NCBI GenBank assembly: GCA_963513935.1
Contig: OY740773.1
Location: 104,951,291 to 105,015,290 of the forward strand
Origin: Aphrophora alni
Taxonomy: Eukaryota > Arthropoda > Insecta > Hemiptera > Aphrophoridae
Length of the DNA stretch: 64,000 nucleotides
Direction: 5' to 3'
Positions 47,641 to 60,682 of this stretch are shown piece by piece (positions within the stretch are counted from its first letter, which is position 1; every line of letters begins with the position of its first letter). The position numbers and the translations under genes are program-made. The notes under the pieces are model-generated. The model saw only the letters and a list, made by a program, of their open reading frames with translations, made no database searches and had not been told where the DNA came from.

Positions 47641-48639
47641 AACCAAACAGTCTAGTTTTATTTGAGGTTTTAGATGCTACAAACCAAAAATGTGATGAAA
47701 ATTTGTGTTTTTCCGACAAATTTTATTACCTTGAATTATTAGATAGTTATGAATAACGATCCCAAAAAATATACTCAAAAACCAAATTTTATTTATTTAT
47801 AGCACTGCACATGCAATAGACATCATTCAAATAATTACTTTTTTTTTACTTAGGGGTTTTGAAACTAATATATCTGCCAAAAAACAACATCGATTTATAT
47901 AACTATTATAACTGTCTGTACTTTTACAATATGTGAAGAAGAATTTTTTTTTTTAATACACCATACAACATAATACAAAATTAAGTTAGGGAATATTTTA
48001 TATTATTTTACATTGTCCTTAAGAAATTATTGCCTTTATTAATTCAACATTTGTGTTATTAATTTACTGATTTGAACGCTTGTAAATTTTCTTTTTTTAC
48101 CAAGATAGTATTATTAATTGAATTATTATTTAAATACGATCTAGGTTGTGAGTTTCAACCTGGTCGCGTCTTGGGTTCCATTCCTAGTGTAGATCATATA
48201 TTTTTCATTTGAAATAATTATTTAGCTTAAAACATTTGTCTCGTCTTTGATTGTAAAATTACGTACTCGATTGTAACACATAATCCCCGCTAATTCAAAC
48301 CGCTTTAAAAATTTAACATAAGAGAATAATTCTATTAAATTACCCTACAAATCAATTTCATTACGTTAATTATCACAGGGATTGTACCGGCTTTCAATCA
48401 CTGCTAAACCGTGTAGGCCTCATTGTTACTCTTCCTAAGTGGGTCTCAATTACCTCACGACTTCAATTGTAAGAACTCTTAATAAGGCAAAGTACTCATT
48501 ATATTACCAGCAGTCACCGAGTAACTGAGTGATTCATCAAAAGTAACTGCCAAAAGGTTTCTCAATGCAAAAACAATACAGGGTTTCATTGTCACACACC
48601 TATAACACGTCTCTTAGAGGCTCGATAAAGTAAGTACGG
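47641..48639. other. noncoding stretch
   Basis: No gene. A tRNA-like 58-base segment at 48138-48195 was considered and rejected. Confidence 0.4.
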
Positions 48640-48815
48640 GCATCGCAAACACGATGTAACCTAACTGAATTTACACTTTTTCATGTAGGTTAGGGTTAGA
48701 TCTCTCTCTTTAATCTTTTCTATCAGGTTTCTATTAGAATTTTCAAGCGATAGGGGTTGTTTATTTCATGCTTTTTCCTCTATGAAGCAATCTCGAACGT
48801 GAGGTTTTCGAGTAC
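48640..48815 (-). repeat. dispersed family C copy
   Basis: AATTTACACTTTTTCATGTA, GATCTCTCTCTTTAATCTTT, CTATTAGAATTTTCAAGCGA and GAACGTGAGGTTTTCG in reverse family order. Confidence 0.7.
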
Positions 48816-48902
48816 ACCTTTATAGATCTATAGTGTCCTTCTTTCATTATTACTGAAGTTATCAGTTACAACATCCTTTCCAATTAAGTAGCTACCACAA
48901 AC

Positions 48903-51415
48903 TGCATGATTTGAAGAGGATTTGGAGAGTAGATCTTCCACTTCTAACTGGTATCTTCCCAAAGTTCTTGCTCTACTAGTAGGTGACAAGGAGTTTGATT
49001 TGAAGGGGATTTAGAGAGGGTAGTACTTCCACGTCTAACTGGTATCTTCCCAAACTTCTTGCTCTACTAGTAGGTGACAAGGAGTTTGATTTGAAGGGGA
49101 TTTAGAGAGAGTAGATCTTCCACTTCTAACTGGTATCTTCCCAAAGTTCCTACTCTACTAGTAGGTGACAAGGAGTTTGATTTGAAGGGGATTTAGAGAG
49201 GGTAGTACTTCCACTTCTAACTGGTATCTTCCCAAAGTTCTTACTCTTCTAGTAGGTGACAAGGAGTTTGATTTGAAGGGGATTTAGAGAGAGTGGATAT
49301 TCCACTTATAACTGGTATCTTCCCAAAGTTCTTTCTCTATTAGTAGATAACAAGAGGTTTGATTTGAAGGGGATTCAGAGAGGGTGGACCTTTTACTTCT
49401 AACTGGCATCTTCCCAAAGTTCTTGTTCTACTGGTAGGTGACAAGTAGTTTGATTTGAAGGGGATTTAGAGAGGGTGGATCTTCCACTTCTAACTGGTAT
49501 CTTCCCAAAGTTCTTGCTCTACTAGTAGGTGACAAGGAGTTTGATTTGAAGGGGATTTAGAGAGGGTGGATCTTCCACTTCTAACTGGTATCTTCCCAAA
49601 GTTCTTGCTCTACTAGTAGGTGACAAGGAGTTTGATTTGAAGGGGATTTAGAGAGGGTGGATCTTCCACTTCTAACTGGTATCTTCCCAAAGTTCTTGCT
49701 CTACTAGTTGGTGACAAGGAGTTTGATTTGAAGGGGATTTAGAGAGGGTGGATCTTCCACTTCTAACTGGTATCTTCCCAAAGTTCTTGCTCTACTAGTT
49801 GGTGACAAGGAGTTTGATTTGAAGGGGATTTAGAGAGGGTGGATCTTCCACTTCTAACTGGTATCTTCCCAAAGTTCTTACTCTACTACTAGATGACAAG
49901 GAGTTTGATTTGAACGGGATTTAGAGAGGGTGGATCTTCCACTTCTAACTGGTATCTTTAAAAAGTTCTTGCTCTACTAGTAGGTGACAAGGAGTTTGAT
50001 TTGAAGGGGATTTAGAGAGGGTGGATCTTCCACTTCTAACTGGTATCTTTCCAAAGTTCTTACTCTACTAGTAGGTGACAAGGAGTTTGATTTGAAGGGG
50101 ATTTAGAGAGGGTGGATCTTCCACTTGTAACTGGTATCTTCCCAAAGTTCTTGCTCTACTAGTAGGTGACAAGGATTTTGATTTGAAGGGGATTTAGAGA
50201 GGGTGGATCTTCCACTTCTAACTGGTATCTTCCCAAAGTTCTTGCTCTACTAGTAGGTGACAAGGAGTTTGATTTGAAGGGGATTTAGAGAGGGTGGATC
50301 TTCCACTTGTAACTGGTATCTTCCCAAAGTTCTTGCTCTACTAGTAGGTGACAAGGAGTTTGATTTGAAGGGGATTTAGAGAGGGTGGATCTTCCACTTC
50401 TAACTGGTATCTTCCCAAAGTTCTTGCTCTACTAGTAGGTGACAAGGAGTTTGATTTGAAGGGGATTTAGAGAGGGTGGATCTTCCACTTCTAACTGGTA
50501 TCTTCCCAAAGTTCTTGCTCTACTAGTAGGTGACAAGGAGTTTGATTTGAAGGGGATTTAGAGAGGGTGGATCTTCCACTTCTAACTGGTATCTTCCCAA
50601 AGTTCTTGCTCTACTAGTTGGTGACAAGGAGTTTGATTTGAAGGGGATTTAGAGAGGGTGGATCTTCCACTTCTAACTGGTATCTTCCCAAAGTTCTTGC
50701 TCTACTAGTTGGTGACAAGGAGTTTGATTTGAAGGGGATTTAGAGAGGGTGGATCTTCCACTTCTAACTGGTATCTTCCCAAAGTTCTTACTCTACTACT
50801 AGATGACAAGGAGTTTGATTTGAACGGGATTTAGAGAGGGTGGATCTTCCACTTCTAACTGGTATCTTTAAAAAGTTCTTGCTCTACTAGTAGGTGACAA
50901 GGAGTTTGATTTGAAGGGGATTTAGAGAGGGTGGATCTTCCACTTCTAACTGGTATCTTTCCAAAGTTCTTACTCTACTAGTAGGTGACAAGGAGTTTGA
51001 TTTGAAGGGGATTTAGAGAGGGTGGATCTTCCACTTGTAACTGGTATCTTCCCAAAGTTCTTGCTCTACTAGTAGGTGACAAGGATTTTGATTTGAAGGG
51101 GATTTAGAGAGGGTGGATCTTCCACTTCTAACTGGTATCTTCCCAAAGTTCTTGCTCTACTAGTAGGTGACAAGGAGTTTGATTTGAAGGGGATTTAGAG
51201 AGGGTGGATCTTCCACTTGTAACTGGTATCTTCCCAAAGTTCTTGCTCTACTAGTAGGTGACAAGGAGTTTGATTTGAAGGGGATTTAGAGAGGGTGGAT
51301 CTTCCACTTCTAACTGGTATCTTTTCAAAGTTCTTGCTCTACTAGTAGGTGGCAAGGAGTTTGATTTGAAGGGGATTTAGAGAGGGTGGATCTTCCACTT
51401 GTAACTGGTATCTGC
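48903..51415 (-). repeat. 91-bp minisatellite, about 27 units
   Basis: Unit landmarks: AGGTGACAAGGAGTTTGATT at 48981, 49072, 49163 and onward every 91 bp; also GAAGGGGATTTAGAGAGGGT, CTAACTGGTATCTTCCCAAA and TTGCTCTACTAGTAGG. The first half-dozen units diverge (TAGTACTTCC, CAAGAGG, GTGGACC), the rest are nearly identical. A ten-unit (910-bp) block is repeated: TTGG at 49708/50618, GAACGGG at 49912/50822, CTTTAAAAAG at 49956/50866, CAAGGATTTTG at 50170/51080. 91 is not a multiple of three and no frame runs through. The array abuts the stop codon of the LINE fragment and most likely is its 3' untranslated region. Confidence 0.95.
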
Positions 51416-52025
<610 letters not shown>

Positions 52026-52504
52026 ACAGGTTTATTTTTAACATTTATTATCAATTCTCAAAATATGAAACCTTTTCAAAATGTTTACCTTGAAATATTC
52101 AGTGTAACAATTCAGAACAAATTTCGTAAACCACGCTTCCTGCAACACACATTACCATAATTACTGCTTTAACCCTTAACCATAAAGACATGAAACTTGG
52201 TAGAAAATCGCCATTTTGTTTTATCACCAAAACTTTATCATATGGTTGATACGCTCAGTAAACTGACGCTATAAAAATACCCAATTGAGCTAAACGAGCT
52301 GCGCAGTAAATCCACAAACTTTCACCATCGCAGCTAAATATAAATGTAAATGATTACTTAGTGAAATTTACGATTGGAGAAGGAAGCACGTTTCCGCCGT
52401 TTATTTGCTACGACTTGTCTACATTTAGGATAAAACTTTCTTTAGTAATAACACTACTTACTTCGAACTGCTCGTGAATACAGGCTGTAAGTAATAAAAT
52501 GTAT
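52026..52504. other. noncoding stretch
   Basis: Nothing recognised; one CGCCATTTTG at 52210. Confidence 0.4.
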
Positions 52505-53900
52505 TAATATTAAACATTCAAAAAGTTTTAAACCCTAAAATATCCTCAGTGTTTTAAATCTCGCACCATATATTATAAAACCCTCAAAAATTGTTTAAAC
52601 CCTCAAAACTGTTTTTAAAATCTCAGAAATATTTTCAAATCTCCGGAAAATATTTTTAGACGCCTCTAAGATATTTTGTATGGTCCCTCAAGAATATATT
52701 TATTTATTCTCTCAAAAATGTTTTAAACACTCAAGATACCTAAGGCCCGTAAATATTGTTAAAACCCTCAAATAAATTTTTTTAATCTCACAAAATTTTC
52801 AATCCTTCGAAAATATTTTTATACGCCCTAAGATATGTTTTATGGTACCTCAAAAATATATTTAAACTCTCTAAAATGATTTTAAAACCTTAGAAATGTT
52901 TTCAAACGTTCATAAATGTTTTTCAATACTTAAGATATGTTTTAACGTCCTTGAAAATTATTTAAACCCTCAAAAATGTGTTCCTAAATTCAGAAATATT
53001 GGCAATATTTTTAAAATGTTTACCCCCCCCCCCTCCAACATATTTTAAGACCTTAAATATGGTATTAAAACCTCAAACATATTCCTTAAAAAGGTTTTTA
53101 GACATCAAGAATTGTTTTAAAACTCAAAAATGTGCTCAAACCCTTAAAAAATACATTTATACCTTTAAATTGTTTTTAGATCACCAAATATTTCAAGCAC
53201 CTTCAAAAGAAATTTTTTTACTCTTACAATTAAAAACGCCAAATAATGATATGAAACCCTCAAACACGTTTTAAATTCCCTAAAAAATACTTTAGAACCC
53301 CCAATAACTTTAAATCCTCAAAAATGTTACTAAATTCCTTAGGATATATTTTAATAATCTCAAAATTGTTTCTAAACCCCAAAACGTTTTTAACTCGTCA
53401 GTAACTGCTTTGTAACGCTCAACCAATTGTTTTTAGACCACCAAAAATGATTTAAGTTTCTCACAAATGTAGTTAAATCTCCAAAAGCAACTTTTTAACC
53501 CTTACAATAAGTTTCAATCGCCAAATAATCCTACGAAACCCTCACACATGTTTTAAACACTTAAAATATACTTTAGAAACCCAATAATGTTTTTAAACAC
53601 TAAAAAATTATCATTAAATCGCTCAAAATATGTTTTAATACTCTCAAATATTATGTTTTGAAACTTCAAACAATTTTTCACCTTTCAATAACTGGTTTTA
53701 AACCCTCAACCATTATTTTTTAAACCACAAAAGGTTTTTAAACCCAAACATATATTTCTAATCCCTCCAAACATCTTTAAACTCTTAAACAATATTTCAT
53801 ACTTCACAAACTGTTATATACACTCATAAAAAAGTTGTAAAGCTTGAAAGGAATTTAAAATTCCCAAAATATGCTTTTAAATCCTTGAATAGTTGATAAG
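52505..53900 (+). repeat. ancient satellite, about 20-bp period
   Basis: About 65-70 degenerate units around AAACCCTCAAAAATGTTTTT. Higher-order structure is visible: GACGCCTCTAAGATATTTTG (52658) recurs as TACGCCCTAAGATATGTTTT (52822); a block with TTTTTAGA(T/C)CACCAAA, CGCCAAATAAT, GAAACCCTCA and ACTTTAGAA at 53174-53430 recurs at 53434-53730 (offset about 282 bp at CGCCAAATAAT). The 98-codon frame at 52978-53274 is chance. Confidence 0.85.
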
Positions 53901-54067
53901 AAACTTTATTTCACACATCTTTATTGGAATTTTTGTTTTGTTTTAATGTTCAGAACCGACTCCCTAAAAACTTTGAGAAACACCCTGTACTGGGGTTTTA
54001 TGATTGTCATTGGTCACGATTTCGCCTACATTAGCTACAAATCTTATGGAAATAAGACAACAGTTTC
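53901..54067. other. noncoding stretch
   Basis: CACCCTGTACTGGGG at 53981 resembles a DNA-transposon end, but no element body is recognised. Confidence 0.35.
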
Positions 54068-54740
54068 TTCTCTACCACGGTGTAATGCACTGTAAGTCTG
54101 AAGGCTGTTACTTAGAAGTGAACCTAACCTACCTTTACCTAACCAAACCTAACCTAACTTAACCTAACCTTCTCTACCACTGTGTAATGCACTGTAAGTC
54201 TGAAGGCTGTTACTTAGAAGTGAACCTAACCTATCCTTACCTAACCAAACCTAACCTAACTTAACCTAACCTAACCTAACCTTCTCTACCGCTGTTGTAA
54301 TGCACTGTAAGTCTGAAGGCTGTTACTTAGAAGTGAACCTAACCTACCCTTACCTAACCAAACCTAACCTAACTTAACCTAACCTAACCTAACCTTCTCT
54401 ACCGCTGTTTTAATGTACTGTAAGTCTGAAGGCTGTTACTTAGAAGTGAACCTAACCTACCCTTACCTAACCAAACCTAACCTAACTTAACCTAACCTAA
54501 CCTAACCTAACCTAACCTAACTTAACCTAACCTAACCTTACCTAACCTAACCTAACCTTCTCTACAGCTGTTGTAATCACTGTAAGTCTGAAGGCTGTTA
54601 CTTAGAAGTCAGTGAACCTAACCTAACCTAACTTAACCTAACCTAACCTTACCTAACCTAACCTAACCTTCTCTACAGCTGTTGTAATGCACTAAGTCTG
54701 AAGGTTGTTACTTAGAAGTCAGTGAACCTAACCTAATACA
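54068..54740 (+). repeat. CCTAA array alternating with a 50-bp unit
   Basis: Six copies of TTCTCTACCRCTGTNGTAAT, GCACTGTAAGTCTGAAGGCT, GTTACTTAGAAGTGAACC begin at 54068, 54170, 54282, 54395, 54558 and 54669, each followed by 8-20 pentamers with a shared CCTTACCTAACCAAACC variant. Noncoding. Confidence 0.93.
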
Positions 54741-55324
54741 GAACCAAGACCCCCCAACACCCGTTAAGCGGCCCACTAATACTGAAACTTTGAAGTGCTT
54801 GAGTGCAATTCGTACATCCGGTTCTAAACAGGAAACAGCAAATCAAATTATAAATTTATTATTCATTTGTTTTTGATCCCCAGAATAGAGATTACAATAA
54901 AATAAATTGACAATAAACAGTTGTATTTATCACTTACGTGGTATCTGGGTAATCTTGCAGTTTCGATTGTGTGATGTCATCATCAGGCATTGAAAACACA
55001 ATCGCTCTAATGAAAATGATAAATGATGTGAAAAACTATAAATTCATGGTAACACACGAGAGGGTATTTGGGAAGTTTCCAGTATTTAATAGTCAACTTT
55101 ATAAATAGTTTTAAGTTGAGAAAATCTCGTGTTTTCTAGTAAATTACCTAGAATTTGTTTTACAGATAACTCAACTATCTTAAACCTTACAAAATAAAAA
55201 ATTTTAATGGAGACCATTCTGAAACGGTTAAATAAAACATTATAATATTTTGTGAGTCGCTGTAAACTCATACAACAATTATATATTTGTTTCAATTTAA
55301 GATTTTGAACACGAGTTTGAGTCA
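54741..55324. other. noncoding stretch with hammerhead-like module
   Basis: Minus strand module: CTGATGA (54986-54980), 15 bases (TGACATCACACAATC), GAAAC (54964-54960). Stem II is limited to GAT/ATC, and stem III is not visible. The frame at 55086-55325 has no recognised domain. Confidence 0.3.
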
Positions 55325-55700
55325 TTAATCTTCACATTTCACTAAAATATGATCGAAATCGGTATATAGCCGATATTGAGAAATAATGAATTTCACAACA
55401 GCCTCTAGGTCTAGGATATATAGTTTATTTACCCATAATTCGCGAACCGGTTTTTTTGGAGAGATGGCGACAAAAACGTTTTGTTTTTATCGTTAAAGGC
55501 TACACTTGAGTACAATTTCATCAAAATCGTTGGTGCCGATTTTGAGAAAAACATATTTTTCTGTTTTTCTTTATGCAGCTACATAAATTTTGATTGTTCA
55601 AAAACTGAAACAAAGCTCCGAGATATCGCCATATACCAAATTTGATTAAAATCGGCCTACGCTTTTCGGCTGTAGACATACGACGAGCTTCATTCCAAAA
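55325..55700 (+). repeat. dispersed family D, long copy
   Basis: AAATATGATCGAAATCGGTA, GAACCGGTTTTTTTGGAGAG, TACACTTGAGTACAATTTCA, GGTGCCGATTTTGAGAAAAA and CATATACCAAATTTGATTAA. A family B motif follows at 55885-55935. Confidence 0.78.
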
Positions 55701-55919
55701 AACACTTTTTTTTTTTTTTTGTGGACTTAAAAACAGATATATGGACACAAAAATCGACATACGCTTTTTATCCCAACACATAACTTCCGCTATGTGGGAG
55801 TGTAAAATAAATAATAAAGAGTAGTTTCATATAAAAGTAAAAATAAGACATCTTCAGGGTGATACCAAAAATTTGTTTTTGAGAATCGGTGAGCGAGAAA
55901 GTTATTGCAGCGTTTATAT

Positions 55920-56093
55920 TCTTTGCTATTTAACCCTTGGGGGCTCACTTCACTGAGTACAGGCAATCCCGAGGGTACCTAGCTGCATCTACACTCTTTT
56001 TCATGTAATCTTGGGTTAGATCCCTCTCTTTCATCTTTCTTATCAGGTAGTTGAGCAACTCTTGTTCCTTTCCGATACTGACCTTATTAATGT
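55920..56093 (-). repeat. family C, cut by a CCTAA array
   Basis: GGGGGCTCACTTCACTGAGT, ATCCCGAGGGTACCTAGCTG, TTGGGTTAGATCCCTCTCTT and GCAACTCTTGTTCCTTTCCG. It resumes at 56575 with a repeat of the last 35 bases. Confidence 0.85.
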
Positions 56094-56576
56094 AACCTAA
56101 CCTAATGTAACTTAACCTAACCTAACCTAATGTAACCTAACCTTACCTGACCTAATGTAACCTAACCTAACATAACCTAATGTATCCTAATGTAACCTCA
56201 CCTAACCTATCCTAATGTAACCTAACCTAATGTAACCTAACCTATCCTAATGTAACCTAACCTAACCTATTGTAACCTAACCTAACATAACCTAATGTAA
56301 CCTAACCTAATGTAACCTAACCTAACCTAACTTAACCTAACCTAACATAACCTAATGTAACCTAACCTAACCTAACCTAACCTAATGTAACCTAAACTAA
56401 CCTAACCTAACCTATCCTAATGTAACCTAATGTAACCTAGCCTAACCTAACCTAACCTAACATAACCTAATGTAACCTAACCTAATGTAACCTAACCTAA
56501 CCTAACCTAATGGAACCTAACCTAACCTAACCTAATGTAACATAACCTAATGTAACATATCCTAACCTAACCTAAC
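56094..56576 (+). repeat. CCTAA array, TGTAA variant
   Basis: About 480 bp in which CCTAATGTAACCTAA recurs throughout; other arrays have little TGTAA. Confidence 0.96.
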
Positions 56577-56690
56577 CAACTCTTGTTGCTTTACGAACCT
56601 GTCGTTATTAAACTATTAGGAGACTAGGAGTCTTTATCCTCTTTTTTTTTTTAAGGCGATGATGACCGAGAGGTTTTTTACCAAACAACA
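56575..56690 (-). repeat. family C, remainder
   Basis: CCAACTCTTGTTGCTTTACG, AACCTGTCGTTATTAAACTA, GGAGTCTTTATCCTC and GATGACCGAGAGGTTTTTTA. Confidence 0.8.
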
Positions 56691-57744
56691 AGGGAGAAAT
56701 TTTTTTACAATAATTGTTTCTACATTTTTCATCGCAAAATAAATTATGCTTAAACTAAAAAATAACATTTCAGTAATACCCTCATTCCCCCCCCCCTTTC
56801 AAATCTTCTTCAACATGTCTACCATATCTGTCAAAGAGCTACGTCAATTTACACCCCACCCACCCCCACTAGCAATTTAAAGTACAAAAAAACAGTTACA
56901 TAGCTGATATTATACCCGTGTTACAAATTCACTTTTATAGCTTGCTCTAGAGTTTCAGTTATCAAACTGCAATAAAATCTTTGCAGTTATTAGTGTCATT
57001 TAATAGGGTTGTAAAAATACACGTTAGTCTGTCATATTAGTTTGATAAAGATTTCTCTCTAAAGCAGATGTTTTCAGGTTGAACTATAATTTTGTAAAGC
57101 TCAATTTCTTTTTTTCAAAAACATTGTTTCTTTTTAAAATTTGTTAGGTAATAAATTGTTATATTGGTATAGTTCCATTATTCGTTTGTAATAAAACAGG
57201 ACGTTTCGAAAGTTTAAATCAACACTCGTTATCATGTGATAAAATCTAGAACGTGAACTCGTATTGTCTAAACAGTAGATATATCTTTGTTGAAAGCGTG
57301 AATGAGCAATGATTAATTCAATGTTAAAGTTAATTTTTAGAGGAAAACGTTCAAAATTGAACAGTGTAACTTTGCATAAAACGAAAAACTTTTAAATTTG
57401 TTTAAATAAATACAATTGAAGAGTAACGAAAGAGTTTTATGGCTAAACTTATAACTTCGGTTATACGAAACGAATACTGCCGAACTGAACCGAACAGAAC
57501 TAAACCGTACCGAACCTATTTAATATTTCAGAAAAACGTCCATGCTTTGGAATAGTTCAGTAATCTTGAGTGCCACGATTTTAAATTGAAAAAAAAATTT
57601 AAAACCTCACAGTTATATCGTACAGTTTAGTTACACAATCTTTTTTATAAACTGTGTAACGATTTATATATACATGCTTTTGGGTGTAAGCGAAACCCTT
57701 CTTGGTCAACTTTCCCTTGTAAAAAAAAGGGGGGTTCATAAAAT
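56691..57744. other. noncoding stretch with a pentamer-like tract
   Basis: 57484-57520 reads CCGAACTGAACCGAACAGAA then CTAAACCGTACCGAACC, a diverged 5-base-periodic tract. A 9-C run lies at 56789. The minus frame at 57599-57781 is not supported. Confidence 0.4.
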
Positions 57745-57905
57745 AAAAACCTCTATCCCTCGAATACTCTAATAGTGTCACGGTTGGACGATAGTAAAAA
57801 TGAAAGAGAAGGATTTAACCCAATACTATATGAAAAATTTGTAGATCCAGCTATGATCCTTCGGGATTGCAATGACTGTACTATTATAAGTGAGCCCGTG
57901 AAGGA
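57745..57905 (+). repeat. dispersed family C copy
   Basis: CTATCCCTCGAATACTCTAA, TAGTGTCACGGTTGGACGAT, ATGAAAGAGAAGGATTTAAC and CCTTCGGGATTGCAATGACT. Frames on both strands here are made of the repeat. Confidence 0.75.
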
Positions 57906-58068
57906 AGCAAACATAAAAATAAAATATCCAAATATTCGAGTTAGGTCTACTTCGCCTCTTTCTCTCTGTTAATAAAACTATGAGTCTAGAACCAACTGGT
58001 TTACGTTCAAAGCTATATTTTAACATTCCTCTCTTCCATTAGGTTCAGTCTTCAAATATGCACCCTTA

Positions 58069-58268
58069 NNNNNNNNNNNNNNNNNNNNNNNNNNNNNNNN
58101 NNNNNNNNNNNNNNNNNNNNNNNNNNNNNNNNNNNNNNNNNNNNNNNNNNNNNNNNNNNNNNNNNNNNNNNNNNNNNNNNNNNNNNNNNNNNNNNNNNNN
58201 NNNNNNNNNNNNNNNNNNNNNNNNNNNNNNNNNNNNNNNNNNNNNNNNNNNNNNNNNNNNNNNNNNNN
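58069..58268. other. assembly gap, 200 N
   Basis: Exactly 200 unknown bases. The gap lies at the left edge of a family A copy that leads into the largest CCTAA array. Confidence 1.
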
Positions 58269-60682
58269 GTTATTGTCAAAAATGTAATTTCGAACTATGA
58301 TCTCCTCCTGTTAGGGCCGAGATAGTGACACAAGCGAAGCGAGTGGAGACAGTTTAATATACACAACTACGAGGCTCGTTACACCTAACCTAACCTAACC
58401 TAACCTAACCTAACATAACCTAACCTAACCTAACCTAACCTAACATAACATAACCTAACCTAACCTAACCTAACATAACATAACATAACCTGATCTAACC
58501 TAACATAACCTAACCTAACCAAAAATGTAATTTCGAACTATGATCTCCTCCTGTTAGGGCCGAAATAGTGACACAAGCGAAGCGAGTGGAGACAGTTTAA
58601 TATACACAACTATGAGGCTCGTTACGCCTAACCTAACCTAACCTAATATAACCTAACCTAACATAACATAACCTAACCTAACATAACATAACATAACCTA
58701 ACCTAACCTAACCTAACCTAACCAAAAATGTAATTTCGAACTATGATCTTCTCCTGTTAGGGCCGAGATAGTGACACAAGCGAAGCGAGTGGAGACAGTT
58801 TAATATACACAACTACGAGGCTCGTTACGCCTAACCTAACCTAACCTAACCTAACCTAACATAACCTAACCTAACCTAACCTACACCTAACCTAACATAA
58901 CATAACATAACCTAACCTAACCTAACCTAACATAACCTAACCTAACCTAACCTAAGCTAACATAACATAACCTAACCTAACCTAACCTAACATAACATAA
59001 CAAACCTAACCTAACATAACCTAACCTAACCTAACCTAACATAACATAACCTAACCTAACATAACATAACCTAACATAACCTAACCTAACATAACATAAC
59101 CTAACCTAACATAACCTAACAAAACCTAACCTAACCTAACCTAACATAACCTAACCTAACATAACCTAACCTAACATAACATAACCTAACCTAACCTAAC
59201 CTACACCTAACCTAAAATAACCTAACATAACCTAACCTAACATAACCTAACCTAACCTAAAATAACCTAACATAACCTAACGTAACATAACCTAACCTAA
59301 CCTAACATAACATAACCTAACCTAACCTAACCTAACCTAACCTACCTAACCTAACCTAACCTAACATAACCTAACCTAACATAACCTAACCTAACCTAAC
59401 ATAACATAACCTAAATTAACCTAACCTAACCTAACCTAACCTAACCTAACATAACCTAACCTAACCTAACATAATATAACATAACATAACATAACATAAC
59501 CTAACCTAACATAACATAACCTAACATAACCTAACCTAACATAACATAACCTAACCTAACATAACCTAACAAAACCTAACCTAACCTAACATAACCTAAC
59601 CTAACATAACATAACCTAACCTAACATAACATAACCTAACATAACCTATTCTAACATAACATAACCTAACCTAACATAACCTAACAAAACCTAACCTAAC
59701 ATAACCTAACCTAACCTAACATAACCTAACCTAACATAACCTAACCTAACCTAACCTAACATAACCTAACCTAACCTAACCTACACCTAACCTAACATAA
59801 CATAACCTAACCTAACCTAACCTAACCTAACATAACCTAACATAACATAACATAACCTAACCTAACATAACATAACCTAACCTAACATAACCTAACAAAA
59901 CCTAACCTAACCTAACATAACCTAACCTAACCTAACATAACCTAACCTAACATAACCTAACCTAACCTAACCTAACATAACCTAACCTAACCTAACCTAC
60001 ACCTAACCTAACATAACATAACCTAACCTAACCTAACCTAACCTAACATAAACTAACATAACCTAACCTAACATAACATAACCTAACCTAACATAACCTA
60101 ACAAAACCTAACCTAACATAACATAACCTAACCTAACCTAACATAACATAACCTAACCTAACATAACCTAACCTAACATAACCTAACCTAACCTAACATA
60201 ACCTAACCTAACATAACCTAACCTAACCTAACATAACCTAACCTAACCTAACCTAACATAACATAACCTAACCTAACCTACACCTAACCTAACCTAATCT
60301 AACCTAACATAAGCTAACATAACATAACCTAACCTAACCTAACCTAACCTACACCTAACCTAAAATAACCTAACCTAACATAACCTAACATAACATAACA
60401 AACCTAACCTAACATAACATAACCTAACCTAACATAACATAACATAACCTAACCTAACCTAACCTAACATAACCTAACCTAACCTAACATAATATAACAT
60501 AACCTAACCTAACCTAATCTAACCTAACCTAACCTAACCTAACCTAACCTAACATAACCTAACCTAACCTAACCTAACCTAACATAACCTAACCTAACCT
60601 AACAAAACCTAACCTAACATAACATAACCTAACCTAACATAACCTAACCTAACCTAACCTAACCTAACCTAACCTAACCTAC
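58269..60682 (+). repeat. largest CCTAA array, CATAA variant, with family A units
   Basis: Three copies of a reverse family A segment (AATGTAATTTCGAACTATGA, GACACAAGCGAAGCGAGTGG, ACACAACTAYGAGGCTCGTT) begin at 58278, 58521 and 58724, separated by CCTAA/CATAA tracts. From about 58830 to 60682 the array is pentamers only, mainly CCTAA and CATAA, with repeated CCTACACCTAACC and CCTAACAAAACC markers showing block duplication. Confidence 0.97.

Noticed and set aside
48138..48195. tRNA-like segment: GATCTA and TAGATC ends with GGGTTCCATTCC inside
   Set aside because: Only 58 bases, no D arm, T-arm stem has a mismatch, and no anticodon arm can be placed. Probably chance or a decayed SINE.
48903..51415. 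CRISPR-like or protein-coding repeat
   Set aside because: Units abut with no spacers, and 91 bp breaks the frame in every unit.
58052..58300. Open frames across the N run
   Set aside because: They are translated assembly gap.
58383..60682. A real telomere
   Set aside because: Arrays are variant-rich, in both orientations, inside transposon copies, and followed by ordinary sequence on both sides.
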